In this document: piece after piece, positions 9,019 to 18,214 of the stretch
How the letters are laid out: each line of letters opens with the position of its first letter
Position numbering within the stretch: position 1 is the first letter of the stretch
DNA from: Microbacterium proteolyticum
GTDB lineage: Bacteria; Actinomycetota; Actinomycetes; Actinomycetales; Microbacteriaceae
Assembly: GCF_030818075.1 (NCBI RefSeq)
Contig: NZ_JAUSZZ010000001.1
Location: 2,914,001 to 2,978,000 of the forward strand
Direction of reading: 5' to 3'
Length of the DNA stretch: 64,000 bases
Made by a program: the position numbers and the translations under genes
The notes under the pieces: model-generated
Seen by the model: only the letters and a program-made list of their open reading frames with translations
Database searches by the model: none
Told to the model about the DNA's origin: nothing

Positions 9019-9732
9019 TCACGAGCCGGTGGGAGCGGAGGTCCCCCCATCGCGGGACTCGGACGTCTCCTCGTCACGCGGGCCGGGGGTCGGGGAAACA
9101 CGCTCGCCGTACCGGGGCGGCTCCTCGTCGGAGCCGGGAGCGACGGGAGCCGGCGGCCGCGGAGGCGCGGTCGGTGCGTCCGCGCCCGGTGCGAGGCGCT
9201 CGCCGTAGCGCGGAGGGGCGTCGTCGACGGTCGCGGGGCGCGACACCACGGTGCGCTGCGCACCCGAGGGGCCGACGATCCCGCGCGCCTTCTGCACGCT
9301 CGTCGCGGCGACGCACACGTCGTAGTGGTCGGCGGCCACCTGCATCACCGAGGCGAAATCACGACGGCGACGCACGATCGAGTACGTGCCCAGGCTCAAC
9401 AGCATCCCGAGCGCCATGCCGACCAGCAGAACGCCGATGAAGGCGGAGATCTGCACCGTCGGCGTGCCCAGCACGAAGATGAAGGCGAACAGCAGACCGA
9501 GCATCAGACCGTTCAGGGCGCCGGACCGGGCGGCGGTGGCATACCCCAGCTTGCCCGTGATGCGCTCGATGGAGCGCAGTCCCGAGCCCACGATGGCGAT
9601 GTCGCGCGCGGGGACCTCACCGGCGATCAGCGAGGAGACGGCCTTCTGCGCCTGCTCGTAGGTCGGGAACGACGCGATCTTCTCGCCGACCTCGTCGCGA
9701 CCGGCACCGGGTCTCTGCGCGAACATACTCAT
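9019..9732 (-). CDS. General stress protein-like membrane protein (GSP17M-type N-terminus)
   Basis: 237 aa. The N-terminal ~65 residues (IASFPTYEQAQKAVSSLIAG) resemble the general-stress GSP17M/DUF1269 domain. Two closely spaced membrane helices follow around 75-120. The C-terminal ~85 residues are Pro/Glu-rich with two copies of PPRYGER, hence probably disordered and cytoplasmic. The first ATG (MSMFAQ) has a weak AGGATGG upstream; the second, six bases on, is also possible. It is divergent from the CBS protein gene with about 70 bases between them. Function unknown; a membrane stress role is inferred. Confidence 0.7.
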   Translation of the reverse strand: MSMFAQRPGAGRDEVGEKIASFPTYEQAQKAVSSLIAGEVPARDIAIVGSGLRSIERITGKLGYATAARSGALNGLMLGLLFAFIFVLGTPTVQISAFIGVLLVGMALGMLLSLGTYSIVRRRRDFASVMQVAADHYDVCVAATSVQKARGIVGPSGAQRTVVSRPATVDDAPPRYGERLAPGADAPTAPPRPPAPVAPGSDEEPPRYGERVSPTPGPRDEETSESRDGGTSAPTGS

Positions 9733-9803
9733 TTCACCATCCTGTCACGCGGGCCTGAGCCGTTCCGGGGTGTTGCGCATGAGGCGCGGACTACGCTGGA
9801 CCG

Positions 9804-11123
9804 GTGAGCACGCAGAGGGTTTTCGTCGCCCGCTTGTCGGGCTGCACGGTGTTCGACCCGGCGGGAGACCGCTTGGGCCGGGTGCGCGACGTCGTGGTGA
9901 TCTACCGCGCGTCGGCCGCACCACGCGTCGTGGGCCTGGTCGTCGAGATCCCCGGTCGCCGACATGTGTTCGTGTCCATCGGCCGCGTCACCTCGATTCA
10001 GTCGGGTCAGGTCATCACGACCGGCCTCATCAACGTGCGCCGGTTCCAGCAGCGCGGCGGCGAGGTGCGGGTGATGGCCGAGATGCTGGGCCGTCGGGTC
10101 AGCCTCGTCGACGGCTCGGGCACCGCCGTCATCGAAGACGTCGCCATCGAACGCAACCGCCTCGGCGAGTGGGACGTGGGGCAGCTGTTCCTCCGTCGTC
10201 CCCGCACCAGCGCGTCGCCCTTCGCCAAGGGTGCGACCACCTTCGCCGCCTGGAAAGAGGTGCGCGAGAACCAGACGCCCGGCGAGGCCCAGTCGGCCGA
10301 ACAGCTCGTCGCGACCTACTCCGAGCTCAAGCCCGCCGACCTGGCCAACACCCTGCTCGACCTGCCAGAGGAGCGACTCATCGAGGTCGCCGAGGAACTC
10401 AGCGACGACCGTCTCGCCGACGCCCTCGAAGAGATGCCCGAAGACGAGCAGGTGCACATCCTCGAGCAGCTCGGCGATGAGCGCGCCGCAGACATCCTGG
10501 ATGCCATGGAGCCCGACGACGCCGCCGACCTCCTCGGTCAGCTGCCCGAATCCCGTTCCGAGCAGCTGCTCGAGCTCATGGAGCCCGAGGAGGCCGACGA
10601 CGTCCGCGCCCTCCTCCAGTACGGCCCCGACACCGCTGGCGGCCTCATGACGCCCGAGCCGATCGTCCTCTCGGCGGATGCCACCGTGGCCGAGGCCCTG
10701 GCCCTCATCCGTCGCCACGAGTTGCACCCCGCGCTCGCGGCATCCGTCTTCATCACCCTGCCGCCGTACGAGACGCCCACGGGGCGGCTCCTCGGCACGG
10801 TGCACTTCCAGCGGATGCTGCGCTACCCGCCCCACGAGCGCCTGGGGGCGATCATCGACGACACGCTCGAGCCGGTGCCCGCCGACGCGTCGGCCGCCGA
10901 GGTCGCGCGCCTGCTCGCGAGCTACAACCTCGTGTCGCTGCCCGTCGTCGACCAGGCGCATCGCCTCGTCGGCTGCGTGAGCGTCGACGACGTCCTCGAC
11001 TATCTGCTGCCCGACGACTGGCGAACGCACGACAGCGACGATCCGAAACCCAAGACGTCGGTGCGCTCGCTCGCCACCCGCAGTATTCCCACCCAGATCC
11101 CGCAGACCCCGAGGAGGCGCTGA
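9804..11123 (+). CDS. MgtE N-domain/CBS protein with PRC-barrel-like N-terminus, no transport domain
   Basis: 439 aa. Residues ~1-140 resemble two PRC-barrel-type repeats. Residues ~160-270 are the MgtE intracellular N-domain, with repeated helical motifs such as LPEERLIEVAEEL and MEPDDAADLLGQLP, and ~270-400 form a CBS pair (GGLMTPEPIVLSADATVAEAL, then LVSLPVVDQAHRLVGCVSVDDVLDYLL). The MgtE membrane domain is absent, so this is not a Mg2+ channel by itself; Mg2+ or nucleotide sensing is likely. TACGCT at 9792-9797, six nt before the GTG, marks a leaderless start. The next gene overlaps by one base (TGATG). Confidence 0.85.
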   Translation: MSTQRVFVARLSGCTVFDPAGDRLGRVRDVVVIYRASAAPRVVGLVVEIPGRRHVFVSIGRVTSIQSGQVITTGLINVRRFQQRGGEVRVMAEMLGRRVSLVDGSGTAVIEDVAIERNRLGEWDVGQLFLRRPRTSASPFAKGATTFAAWKEVRENQTPGEAQSAEQLVATYSELKPADLANTLLDLPEERLIEVAEELSDDRLADALEEMPEDEQVHILEQLGDERAADILDAMEPDDAADLLGQLPESRSEQLLELMEPEEADDVRALLQYGPDTAGGLMTPEPIVLSADATVAEALALIRRHELHPALAASVFITLPPYETPTGRLLGTVHFQRMLRYPPHERLGAIIDDTLEPVPADASAAEVARLLASYNLVSLPVVDQAHRLVGCVSVDDVLDYLLPDDWRTHDSDDPKPKTSVRSLATRSIPTQIPQTPRRR

Positions 11124-11695
11124 TGGCACGAAACAACCGCACGCCCGCCCTCGACGCCCCCCGGGGTCGCACCGGAGTGCTCGCCCCGCGCGCCCCCCAG
11201 CCCTCTCGCGACCGCTTCGGCCGTTTCACCGAGTGGGTGGCGCGCGCCATGGGGACGCCCACCTTCCTGCTCTCGCTCACGCTGTTCTGCGTGCTGTGGA
11301 TGGGCTGGAACTCCATCGCCCCCGACGACTGGCGCTTCGACTCCGCGGCGATCGGCTTCACGGCCCTCACGCTCGTGCTGTCGTTGCAGGCCTCGTACGC
11401 AGCCCCCCTGATCCTGCTCGCGCAGAACCGGCAGGACGACCGTGACCGCGTGCAGATCGAACAGGACCGTCAGCGGGCCGAACGCAACCTCGCCGACACC
11501 GAGTACCTCGCGCGCGAGATCGTGGCCCTGCGCATGGCCATCCGCGATCTGACCGACGAGGTCATCACCAAGGACACGCTTCGCGCCGAGCTCAAGGCGG
11601 CGCTCGAGCGCCTCGACGAGCACGACGACGTCCACCGCCCGAATACGGCGCGATCGGACGCCGCCCGGGCCGACGCGAGCCGGGCCCACCCGTGA
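11123..11695 (+). CDS. DUF1003 membrane protein
   Basis: 190 aa. After a basic, disordered N-terminus, two hydrophobic segments around 45-65 and 75-100 (FLLSLTLFCVLWMGWN; FTALTLVLSLQASYAAPLIL) are followed by a charged coiled coil (QDDRDRVQIEQDRQRAERN onwards) that should lie in the cytoplasm. This is the DUF1003 layout. The gene sits between the CBS protein and Mrp with one-base and four-base overlaps, so the three are one translational unit. The function of DUF1003 is not known. Confidence 0.85.
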   Translation: MARNNRTPALDAPRGRTGVLAPRAPQPSRDRFGRFTEWVARAMGTPTFLLSLTLFCVLWMGWNSIAPDDWRFDSAAIGFTALTLVLSLQASYAAPLILLAQNRQDDRDRVQIEQDRQRAERNLADTEYLAREIVALRMAIRDLTDEVITKDTLRAELKAALERLDEHDDVHRPNTARSDAARADASRAHP

Positions 11696-12840
11696 CCGCC
11701 GAACTCGCCGAGCGGGTGCGCGCCGCTGTCGCGGCCGTGACCGACCCCGAACTTCGCCGCCCCCTCGGCGAGCTCGACATGGTGCGCGGGGTCGACGTGC
11801 ACGGCTCGACGGCCGACGTCGGGATCGCCCTGACGATCGTCGGCTGTCCGGCCGCCGACCGCATCGAGCGCGACGTGCGGGATGCCGCGGCCTCGGTCGC
11901 GGGGATCGACGCGGTCGACGTGCGGGTCGGTGTGATGTCGCCCGACGAGCGCAAAGCGCTCACCGAGAAGCTCCGCGGCGGTCGCGCCAAGCGCGAGATG
12001 CCGTTCGGCCCCGATTCGCTGACCCGCGTCATCGCGGTGACCAGCGGCAAGGGCGGCGTCGGCAAGTCGACCGTCACCGCCAACCTCGCGGTGGCCCTCG
12101 CCGCTCGAGGACTCCGCGTGGGCCTGGTGGATGCCGATGTGCACGGGTTCTCCATCCCGGGCCTGCTCGGACTGGTCGATGCCGACGGGCTGCCGCCGGC
12201 TCCCACGAAGCTGGACGACCTCATCCTGCCGCCGATCGCCTACGGCGTGAAGGTCATCTCGATCGGCATGTTCCTGCGCCGTCCCGGAGAGGATGCCGCC
12301 GGTGCGGTCGCCTGGCGCGGACCGATGCTGCACCGCACCGTGCAGCAGTTCCTGACCGACGTGTTCTTCGGCGACCTCGACGTGCTCCTGCTGGATATGC
12401 CACCGGGGACCGGCGACGTGGCCATCTCGGTGGGTCAGTTGCTGCCGCACGCCGATGTGCTCGTCGTGACGACGCCGCAGGCGGCCGCCGCGGACGTGGC
12501 CGTACGGTCGGGGCTCGTCGCGCGCCAGACCGGGCAGCGTCCCATCGGTGTGATCGAGAACATGGCAGCCATGACCCTCCCCGACGGCACGGTGCTCGAT
12601 CTGTTCGGCGCCGGCGGCGGCCAGGAGGTCGCCCGCGCGCTGTCGAGCGAGGGTGACGACGTGCCCCTGTTGGCATCCGTTCCCCTGAGCACCGCGCTGC
12701 GCACGGGCGGTGACGACGGGCGTCCGGTGGTCATCGCCCGGCCCGACGACCCCGCCGCTCGTGCGATCGATGCCGCCGCCGCCGCGCTGGCTGTTCGCCC
12801 GCGCGGTCTCGCCGGCAAGCCGCTGCGCCTCGGCGTCTGA
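11692..12840 (+). CDS. mrp: Mrp/ApbC-family Fe-S cluster carrier P-loop ATPase
   Basis: 382 aa. A DUF59/MIP18-like domain covers about 1-90 and a MinD-like ATPase the remainder, with deviant Walker A SGKGGVGKST and the DMPPGTGD switch. The CxxC pair that binds the bridging cluster in many bacterial ApbC proteins is absent: after ENMAAM the sequence runs TLPDGTVLDLFGAGGG. This seems usual for actinobacterial Mrp but means cluster binding must differ. GTG start in a GTGA overlap with the DUF1003 gene. Role: assembly or delivery of Fe-S clusters in the cytoplasm. Confidence 0.9.
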   Translation: MTAELAERVRAAVAAVTDPELRRPLGELDMVRGVDVHGSTADVGIALTIVGCPAADRIERDVRDAAASVAGIDAVDVRVGVMSPDERKALTEKLRGGRAKREMPFGPDSLTRVIAVTSGKGGVGKSTVTANLAVALAARGLRVGLVDADVHGFSIPGLLGLVDADGLPPAPTKLDDLILPPIAYGVKVISIGMFLRRPGEDAAGAVAWRGPMLHRTVQQFLTDVFFGDLDVLLLDMPPGTGDVAISVGQLLPHADVLVVTTPQAAAADVAVRSGLVARQTGQRPIGVIENMAAMTLPDGTVLDLFGAGGGQEVARALSSEGDDVPLLASVPLSTALRTGGDDGRPVVIARPDDPAARAIDAAAAALAVRPRGLAGKPLRLGV

Positions 12841-12886
12841 CGCCGGCTGCGCGCCGACCCGCGGCACGCGTCCGGATTCGGCGGCG

Positions 12887-13258
12887 TCAGGTCGCCTCGT
12901 CGTCGAACGGGGGTCGCTCCCCCGCGACGAAGGGCGTCGTGTCCGGCTTCTCGCGGGCGGCGAGGGCCGCCGCCCCCGCCGCGCGCATCGTGGCGGTGGG
13001 GGTGTCGTCGAGCAGCGCCTCGCGGATGATGCGGCGCGGGTCGTACTGACGCGGATCGAGCTTCTTCCAGTCGACGTCGTCGAACTCGGGACCCATCTCG
13101 TCGCGCATCCGCGACCGCGCTCCCTGCAACGTCTCTTTCGCGCGTTTGGTGAACTTCGCGAGCGCCTCCGCATAACGGGGCAGGCGCTCGGGTCCGATGA
13201 GGACCGCGGCGATCACGCCGATCAGCATCAGCTTCTCGATCGTGAGGCCGAAGAACAT
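12887..13258 (-). CDS. tatB: Sec-independent translocase TatB-like protein
   Basis: 123 aa. A short N-terminal membrane helix (IEKLMLIGVIAAVLIGPERLP) with the family GPERLP hinge leads into an amphipathic helix about 25-50 and a charged tail. This is the TatA/TatB fold; length and tail favour TatB, part of the twin-arginine receptor for folded proteins. TAATCT at 13265-13270 is six nt before the ATG, so the message is probably leaderless. It is convergent with mrp and divergent from the methyltransferase; the 72-base gap holds both promoters. Confidence 0.85.
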   Translation of the reverse strand: MFFGLTIEKLMLIGVIAAVLIGPERLPRYAEALAKFTKRAKETLQGARSRMRDEMGPEFDDVDWKKLDPRQYDPRRIIREALLDDTPTATMRAAGAAALAAREKPDTTPFVAGERPPFDDEAT

Positions 13259-13330
13259 GGCTCCAGATTACCGGCCGCGCCTGGGGGTCCCGCGCGGATG
13301 AGCCGTCTAGCCTGAAGAGTGGAGGTCCAT

Positions 13331-13969
13331 GTGAGCGGTCAAGAGGCGAACGAGCGGTTCGTACAGGAGTCGACGGTCGAGCCCGAGCACATCGCTCGCG
13401 CGCGGGCGCACGCGCTCGAACTCGGCGCGGGGCCCATCAGCGCGGCGGTCGGCGCTCAGGCGGCCGTGATCGCGGCCGCATCCCGCGCCCTCAACATCGT
13501 CGAGGTGGGAACCGGCGGAGGCGTCTCGGGGCTCTGGCTCCTGCACGGTTCTCCCCGCGCCACCTTGACGACCATCGACAAAGAACCCGAGCACCTCGGT
13601 GCTGCGCGCTCGGCGTTCATCGACGCGCGCATTCCCGCCGCACGAGCACGCTTCATCACCGGGCGCGCGTCCGAGGTCCTGCCGCGCATGAACGAAGCCT
13701 CCTACGACATCGTCTTCATCGACGCGGACCCGGAGGGCGTGATCGAATACGTCGAGCACGGTTTGCGCCTCGTCCGCGCCGGCGGCACCGTCCTCATCCC
13801 TCGCATCCTTGCGAACGGTGCCGTCGCCGATCCGGTCCGGCGCGACGCGGTGACGACGGCCTACCGCTCGCTCATCCAGGAGGTGCAGTCTTCGCCCGCC
13901 GTCATCGGCGCTCTCTCGACCACCGGCGAAGGTCTGCTGCAGCTCACGACGCGCCCCGCCGACGCCTGA
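13331..13969 (+). CDS. SAM-dependent O-methyltransferase (class I)
   Basis: 212 aa cytoplasmic methyltransferase of the catechol/caffeoyl-CoA O-methyltransferase type. The SAM site is NIVEVGTGGGVSGLWLL, the acidic ribose-binding end is LTTIDKEPEH, and FIDADPEGVIEY is the post-II/metal region. Two starts compete. GTG at 13331 has GGAGG (13321-13325) five nt upstream, while GTG at 13319 lies five nt after a -10 element TAGCCT (13308-13313) and would be leaderless. I prefer 13331. Acceptor substrate unknown. The tatB neighbourhood is common in actinobacteria. Confidence 0.82.
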   Translation: MSGQEANERFVQESTVEPEHIARARAHALELGAGPISAAVGAQAAVIAAASRALNIVEVGTGGGVSGLWLLHGSPRATLTTIDKEPEHLGAARSAFIDARIPAARARFITGRASEVLPRMNEASYDIVFIDADPEGVIEYVEHGLRLVRAGGTVLIPRILANGAVADPVRRDAVTTAYRSLIQEVQSSPAVIGALSTTGEGLLQLTTRPADA

Positions 13970-14055
13970 GTTCAGGACGCCACGACAGCCCGCCCCCGCG
14001 GGTCGTCACGACCTCGCAAGGCCCACCAGGCGTACGTGCGATCGCGGAGACGCAG

Positions 14056-14083
14056 AAGGCCGGACCCTCGCGGGACCGGCCTT
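14056..14083. terminator. Hairpin between methyltransferase and DUF3117 genes
   Basis: Arms AAGGCCGG...CCGGCCTT extend to twelve positions with one mismatch around a short loop. It lies between two convergent genes, so it can end transcripts from both sides. There is no clear U-run, as is usual at this GC content. Confidence 0.6.
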
Positions 14084-14099
14084 CATGGCGTGATGATCG

Positions 14100-14270
14100 T
14101 CAGGCGGTGACGACGCCACCGAGGACGTCGTAGAGTTCTTTCGCCTCGGCATCGTTCACGGATACGACGAGTCGCCCGCCCCCCTCGAGCGGAACCCGCA
14201 CGATGATCAACCGACCCTCCTTCACGGCCTCCATCGGTCCGTCACCGGTACGCGGCTTCATGGCTGCCAT
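14100..14270 (-). CDS. DUF3117 protein
   Basis: 56 aa, beginning MAAMKPRTGDGPMEAVKEGR and continuing with IVRVPLEGGGRLVVSVND, the signature of the small actinobacterial DUF3117 family. AAGGGGG lies five nt before the ATG. TAAACT further upstream (about 14300) is a plausible -10 element, giving a leader of about 30 nt. Probably a compact beta-rich cytoplasmic protein; function unknown. Confidence 0.88.
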   Translation of the reverse strand: MAAMKPRTGDGPMEAVKEGRLIIVRVPLEGGGRLVVSVNDAEAKELYDVLGGVVTA

Positions 14271-14360
14271 CGCGGCCCCCTTCTCGTGATTGCTCTGCGT
14301 CCAGTTTAGTCGGTCGTCGGAGCGGCCCGCCGTCCGGGTGACATGCGAAGGCGCGCGAGG

Positions 14361-15581
14361 TCAGGGAATCTGCCAGTACGTATTGCCCAGCGCGTACATG
14401 TTGTAGATCCACCACCACTGTCCGACCAGGGCGAGACCGAGCACCCCGAGACGCCACGCGAGCGAACGGGGAACCGCGAACGCTCCCCACAGGGGCGAAA
14501 TCGGAACGAACAGCCGGAACACGCTCGACTGCGGGAAGAACACCAGCAGCAGGTAGATCAGATAGCTGGCGGACCATAGGCGCACCTCGATGCCGAGCCT
14601 CTTCACCTGCGGGAGCAGGAGCAACGCCGCGGCGACGGCGATCACGAGCAGGCACAACGCGATGTAGCCCATCTCGGGCCCCAGACCCCACTGCGTGAAC
14701 CAGAACCCGGCGGCGGTGATCCAGCCGTCGACGGGGACGAAGCCGGTCTCGCCGCCGAGCCAGTTCCGTCGCCAGGCGAGCTCTGTGGCCAGATACGCGC
14801 CGGGGGTGCCGGTCACCGCGGCCGCGATCCCCTGCCACGAGAAGCCGACGAACGTCGCGAGCGCCCCCAGCGACACGATGTGGACGACGTCGCGGACCGG
14901 AAGCGCGTCCGTCCGCCGACGGAGGAAGCGATGGATGCCGTACAAGCCGAGGAAGAGCGCGAACGCCAGGATGCCGGGACGGGTGTAGCCCATCAGCGGT
15001 ACGAGCAGGTACAGCCATCCCCACCGACGGCGTTGCACGCACCGGATCGACAAGAACAGCAGGAACAGGAAGAGCGTCTCGGCGTACCCCACCTGGAAGA
15101 GGGCGGCGAGAGGGCCGCAGGAGAAGAACACGACGGCCCACAGGGCGGCCCCCTCGCCGATGCGCTCGTGCAGCATCCGGTAGAGCACCACGCACGCACC
15201 GAAGCCCGAGAGCAGGGAGACGACCACGGCGCCCGCGCCCCACGACCCGAGAACCAGACCGAGGGCGGCCGAGACACCGGCGTACAGCGGCATGAACGCC
15301 CACGCGTTCTCGGCGACGTGTCCGGCATCCGCCAGGGGCAGCTGCGACGGGTATCCCGCGACCGCGACGGTCCAGTACCACTGGGCGTCCCACCCGACGG
15401 CGAGGTCCGACAGCGACGGCGCGAGCCCGAAACGCGATCCCTCCGCCGACAGCGACGCGGCGAAGAGGAAGAACGTCGTCGTGATCAGGCGAGCGATCAC
15501 GTAGACGACGGCGATGCGCGCCGCGACCGGCAGACGCATCCACGCGCGTTCCGGCGCGGAAACCGCGACCGTGGCGGTCAC
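14361..15581 (-). CDS. PIG-V-like polyprenyl-linked mannosyltransferase (GT-C)
   Basis: 406 aa with about ten membrane helices. GWDAQWYWTVAVAGY in the first outer loop matches the (W)D-x-x-(W/H)Y luminal motif of GT-C mannosyltransferases of the PIG-V family, which use polyprenyl-phosphate mannose outside the membrane. AETLFLFLLFLSI and GYTRPG are further family-like runs. In actinobacteria such proteins modify glycolipids or secreted proteins. GTG at 15581 sits in a GTGA overlap with the end of dapE; a GTG five codons earlier is also in frame. Exact acceptor unknown. Confidence 0.78.
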   Translation of the reverse strand: MTATVAVSAPERAWMRLPVAARIAVVYVIARLITTTFFLFAASLSAEGSRFGLAPSLSDLAVGWDAQWYWTVAVAGYPSQLPLADAGHVAENAWAFMPLYAGVSAALGLVLGSWGAGAVVVSLLSGFGACVVLYRMLHERIGEGAALWAVVFFSCGPLAALFQVGYAETLFLFLLFLSIRCVQRRRWGWLYLLVPLMGYTRPGILAFALFLGLYGIHRFLRRRTDALPVRDVVHIVSLGALATFVGFSWQGIAAAVTGTPGAYLATELAWRRNWLGGETGFVPVDGWITAAGFWFTQWGLGPEMGYIALCLLVIAVAAALLLLPQVKRLGIEVRLWSASYLIYLLLVFFPQSSVFRLFVPISPLWGAFAVPRSLAWRLGVLGLALVGQWWWIYNMYALGNTYWQIP

Positions 15582-16654
15582 CGCGCGCTCAGCCACGCTC
15601 GCAGTCCGCGCTCGACATCGTCGATCTGGGTGACCGGCACGCGCTCTTCGTCGTGGTGCGCGAGGTGCGGGTCGCCGGGGCCGTAGTTGACGGCCGGGAT
15701 GCCGAGCGCAGAGAACCGCGCCACGTCGGTCCAGCCGTACTTGGGCTTGGGCGTGGCGCCCACGGCATCCACGAACTCCCTCGCCAGCTCGGCGTCGAGC
15801 CCCGGGCGAGCGCCCTCCGCGACGTCGACGATGTCGATCTCGAACCCGGTGAAGACATCGCGCACCACGCGCACGGCGGCCTCGGCGTCGCGGCTGGGCG
15901 CGAAGCGGTAGTTGACCTCGACCTCGCACGCGTCGGGGATGACGTTGCCGGCCACCCCGCCCGAGATCCGCACCGCGTTGAGCCCCTCGCGGTACACGAG
16001 ACCCTCGACCTCGATCTCGCGGGCACGGTACTCGGCGAGACGGGCCAGGATGGGGGCGGCCTTGTGGATGGCGTTCTCGCCGATCCAGGAGCGCGCACTG
16101 TGCGCGCGGACGCCGTCGGTGCGGATCAGCGCGCGCAGCGTGCCGTTGCAGCCGCCCTCGACCTCGCCGTTGCTGGGTTCGCCGAGGATGGCGAAGTCGC
16201 CCTCGAACAGGTCGGGGCGGTTGCGTGACAGGCGACCGAGGCCGTTGAGCGAGGAGTCGACTTCTTCGTGGTCGTACCACATCCAGGTGATGTCGACCGC
16301 GGGATCGGTGAGCTCCGCGGCGAGTTTGAGCTGCACCGCGACGCCGGCCTTCATGTCCACGGTGCCGCGCCCCCAGATGACGTCCTGCCCGTCGACCACG
16401 CGGTCTTCGACCGGGAGGTTGCGGTTGATCGGCACGGTGTCGATGTGACCCGCGATGACGACGCGGCGGCTGCGGCCGAGCCTCGTGCGCGCCACGATCG
16501 TGTCGCCGTCGCGGATCACCTCGAGGTGGTCGTAGGCCGAGACGGCAGCCTCGATGGCATCCGCAAGACGGGTCTCATCGTCGGACTCGCTGGGGATGTC
16601 GCAGATCGCCCTGGTGAGGTCGACGGACGAGGCGGTGAGGTCGAGCACGGGCAT
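15578..16654 (-). CDS. dapE: Succinyl-diaminopimelate desuccinylase
   Basis: 358 aa M20 peptidase-fold enzyme that releases LL-diaminopimelate and succinate in lysine and cell-wall synthesis. Zn ligands and catalytic residues are visible: AGHIDTVP (His, Asp), GRGTVDMKAG (bridging Asp), YDHEEVDS (Glu pair) and LAHHDEERVP (His near the end). ATG at 16654 (MPVLDLT) is preferred over two in-frame starts within the preceding 21 bases, because it aligns with family N-termini and has AATGAT seven nt upstream. Divergent from dapD, forming a lysine-pathway pair. Confidence 0.92.
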   Translation of the reverse strand: MPVLDLTASSVDLTRAICDIPSESDDETRLADAIEAAVSAYDHLEVIRDGDTIVARTRLGRSRRVVIAGHIDTVPINRNLPVEDRVVDGQDVIWGRGTVDMKAGVAVQLKLAAELTDPAVDITWMWYDHEEVDSSLNGLGRLSRNRPDLFEGDFAILGEPSNGEVEGGCNGTLRALIRTDGVRAHSARSWIGENAIHKAAPILARLAEYRAREIEVEGLVYREGLNAVRISGGVAGNVIPDACEVEVNYRFAPSRDAEAAVRVVRDVFTGFEIDIVDVAEGARPGLDAELAREFVDAVGATPKPKYGWTDVARFSALGIPAVNYGPGDPHLAHHDEERVPVTQIDDVERGLRAWLSAR

Positions 16655-16698
16655 GCCCCCGATCATTCCACACACCCCCGCGCCGGTAGCCTGAAGGG

Positions 16699-17619
16699 GT
16701 GAGCAACGAACGACGCATCAGCGCTGCCGGCCTCTCCACGCGAACCGCAGACGGGACGGTGCTCGACGCCTGGTTCCCGAAGCCGGTCCTCGGCGCGTCC
16801 CCCGATCAGGATGCCGAGAAGTCGCACCTCGAGACCTCGACCGGCCCCGATGAGCGGCGAGGAGTCGTCGTGGAGGCGATCACGCTGACCATCGATGCCG
16901 ATGAGGCGCCTGCCTCCACCGCCGACGCATACCTGCGCCTGCACGCGCTCTCCCACCTGCTGGTGCGTCCGAACGACATCAACCTCGACGGCATCTTCGG
17001 TCACCTCCCCAACGTCGCGTGGACGAACGCCGGGCCCATGCACCCCGACGACGCGGCACGCCTTCTGCCGCAGCTCAAGCGTCACGGCATCCAGCTCCAG
17101 GGTCTCGACAAGTTCCCCCGCCTCACCGACTATGTGCTCCCCGCGGGTGTGCGCATCGCCGACGCCTCCCGGGTGCGCCTGGGCGCCCACCTCTCCCCCG
17201 GCACGACCGTCATGCACGAGGGCTTCGTGAACTTCAATGCCGGCACCCTCGGGTCGTCCATGATCGAGGGCCGCGTATCGCAGGGCGTCGTGATCGGCGA
17301 CGGCACCGACATCGGCGGAGGTGCCTCGATCATGGGCACCCTCTCCGGCGGCGGCACGCACCGCGTCTCCATCGGCGCGCGGACGCTCCTCGGCGCCAAC
17401 GCCGGCATCGGGATCTCGCTCGGCGACGACTGCGTCGTGGAGGCGGGCCTCTACGTCACGGCCGGCACCAAGGTGCGCGTCGGCGACGAGACGGTCAAGG
17501 CGGGCGAGCTGTCGGGGCGCAACGGCATCCTGTTCCGCCGCAACTCCCTCACCGGCGCCGTCGAAGCCTCCGCACGCGCGGGCGTCGGCGTCACGCTGAA
17601 CGAGGCACTGCACGCCTGA
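16699..17619 (+). CDS. dapD: Tetrahydrodipicolinate N-succinyltransferase
   Basis: 306 aa. The C-terminal half is a left-handed parallel beta-helix, seen as hexapeptide-like repeats (VIGDGTDIGGGASIMGTLSG, ISIGARTLLGANAGIGISLG). The N-terminal domain is typical of the actinobacterial DapD type, which forms trimers and transfers succinyl from succinyl-CoA. TAGCCT at 16687-16692 is six nt before the GTG, so this is a leaderless start; the facing dapE promoter shares the 44-base gap. Confidence 0.93.
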   Translation: MSNERRISAAGLSTRTADGTVLDAWFPKPVLGASPDQDAEKSHLETSTGPDERRGVVVEAITLTIDADEAPASTADAYLRLHALSHLLVRPNDINLDGIFGHLPNVAWTNAGPMHPDDAARLLPQLKRHGIQLQGLDKFPRLTDYVLPAGVRIADASRVRLGAHLSPGTTVMHEGFVNFNAGTLGSSMIEGRVSQGVVIGDGTDIGGGASIMGTLSGGGTHRVSIGARTLLGANAGIGISLGDDCVVEAGLYVTAGTKVRVGDETVKAGELSGRNGILFRRNSLTGAVEASARAGVGVTLNEALHA

Positions 17620-17689
17620 GTCCCGGCCGGCTCGAGGTCGACACTTCTCACGGACCGACACCGTTCGCGCACGACGCGGCGACGGCCGT

Positions 17690-18214
17690 TCACGCTCGCG
17701 CCTCCCGCTCATCGGGGTGCCCCCGGGGCTCATCGTGATCCTCGGTCGTTGCGTCGATACGCCGCCGTGCGGCAGCCAGGGCGTGCTCCGACGAGGCGCG
17801 CAACGTCGGATCGGCGTCGCGACGCAGGGCCAGGGCGCGTGCGAAGTCCGCCACCGCGGCGTGGGTCCGCCCCGCAGCGAGCAGCACCTTTCCGCGATGC
17901 TGTCGGATCACGGCTTCTCGGGAGGTCCCTGCGACCTCGTCGACCAACGCGTCGTAGACGGTCAGAGCGGCCGCGGTGTCACCGGTGGCGGCGAGACAAT
18001 CGGCGTGCAGAGCGCGCATCCTGATCGTGGTCGGATCGCCCAGGAGTCGAAGAGCGCGCTCGGGTTCGCCGTTCCACAGGGCCTCGATCACGTCGGCCAG
18101 GGCGTCGCCCTCGAGCCCCGCGCGGAAGACCGCGGCATCCGTGATCCGCGGGCGAAGATCGCCGCCGATGACCCAGCCCGGCCCCCCGGCGACATCCCCG
18201 GGTTCCGGTGTCAA
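17690..18214 (-). CDS. Tetratricopeptide-like protein
   Basis: 174 aa. After a short Gly/Pro-rich start, helical pairs appear about residues 30-155 with TPR-like spacing (MRALHADCLAATGDTAAALTVYDALVDEV; HRGKVLLAAGRTHAAVADFARALALRRDADP). No signal peptide or catalytic motif is seen. The TTG start overlaps the DDAH stop (TTGA), so it is the second gene of that operon; an internal start is possible. Likely a protein-interaction adaptor; partner unknown. Confidence 0.65.
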   Translation of the reverse strand: MTPEPGDVAGGPGWVIGGDLRPRITDAAVFRAGLEGDALADVIEALWNGEPERALRLLGDPTTIRMRALHADCLAATGDTAAALTVYDALVDEVAGTSREAVIRQHRGKVLLAAGRTHAAVADFARALALRRDADPTLRASSEHALAAARRRIDATTEDHDEPRGHPDEREARA

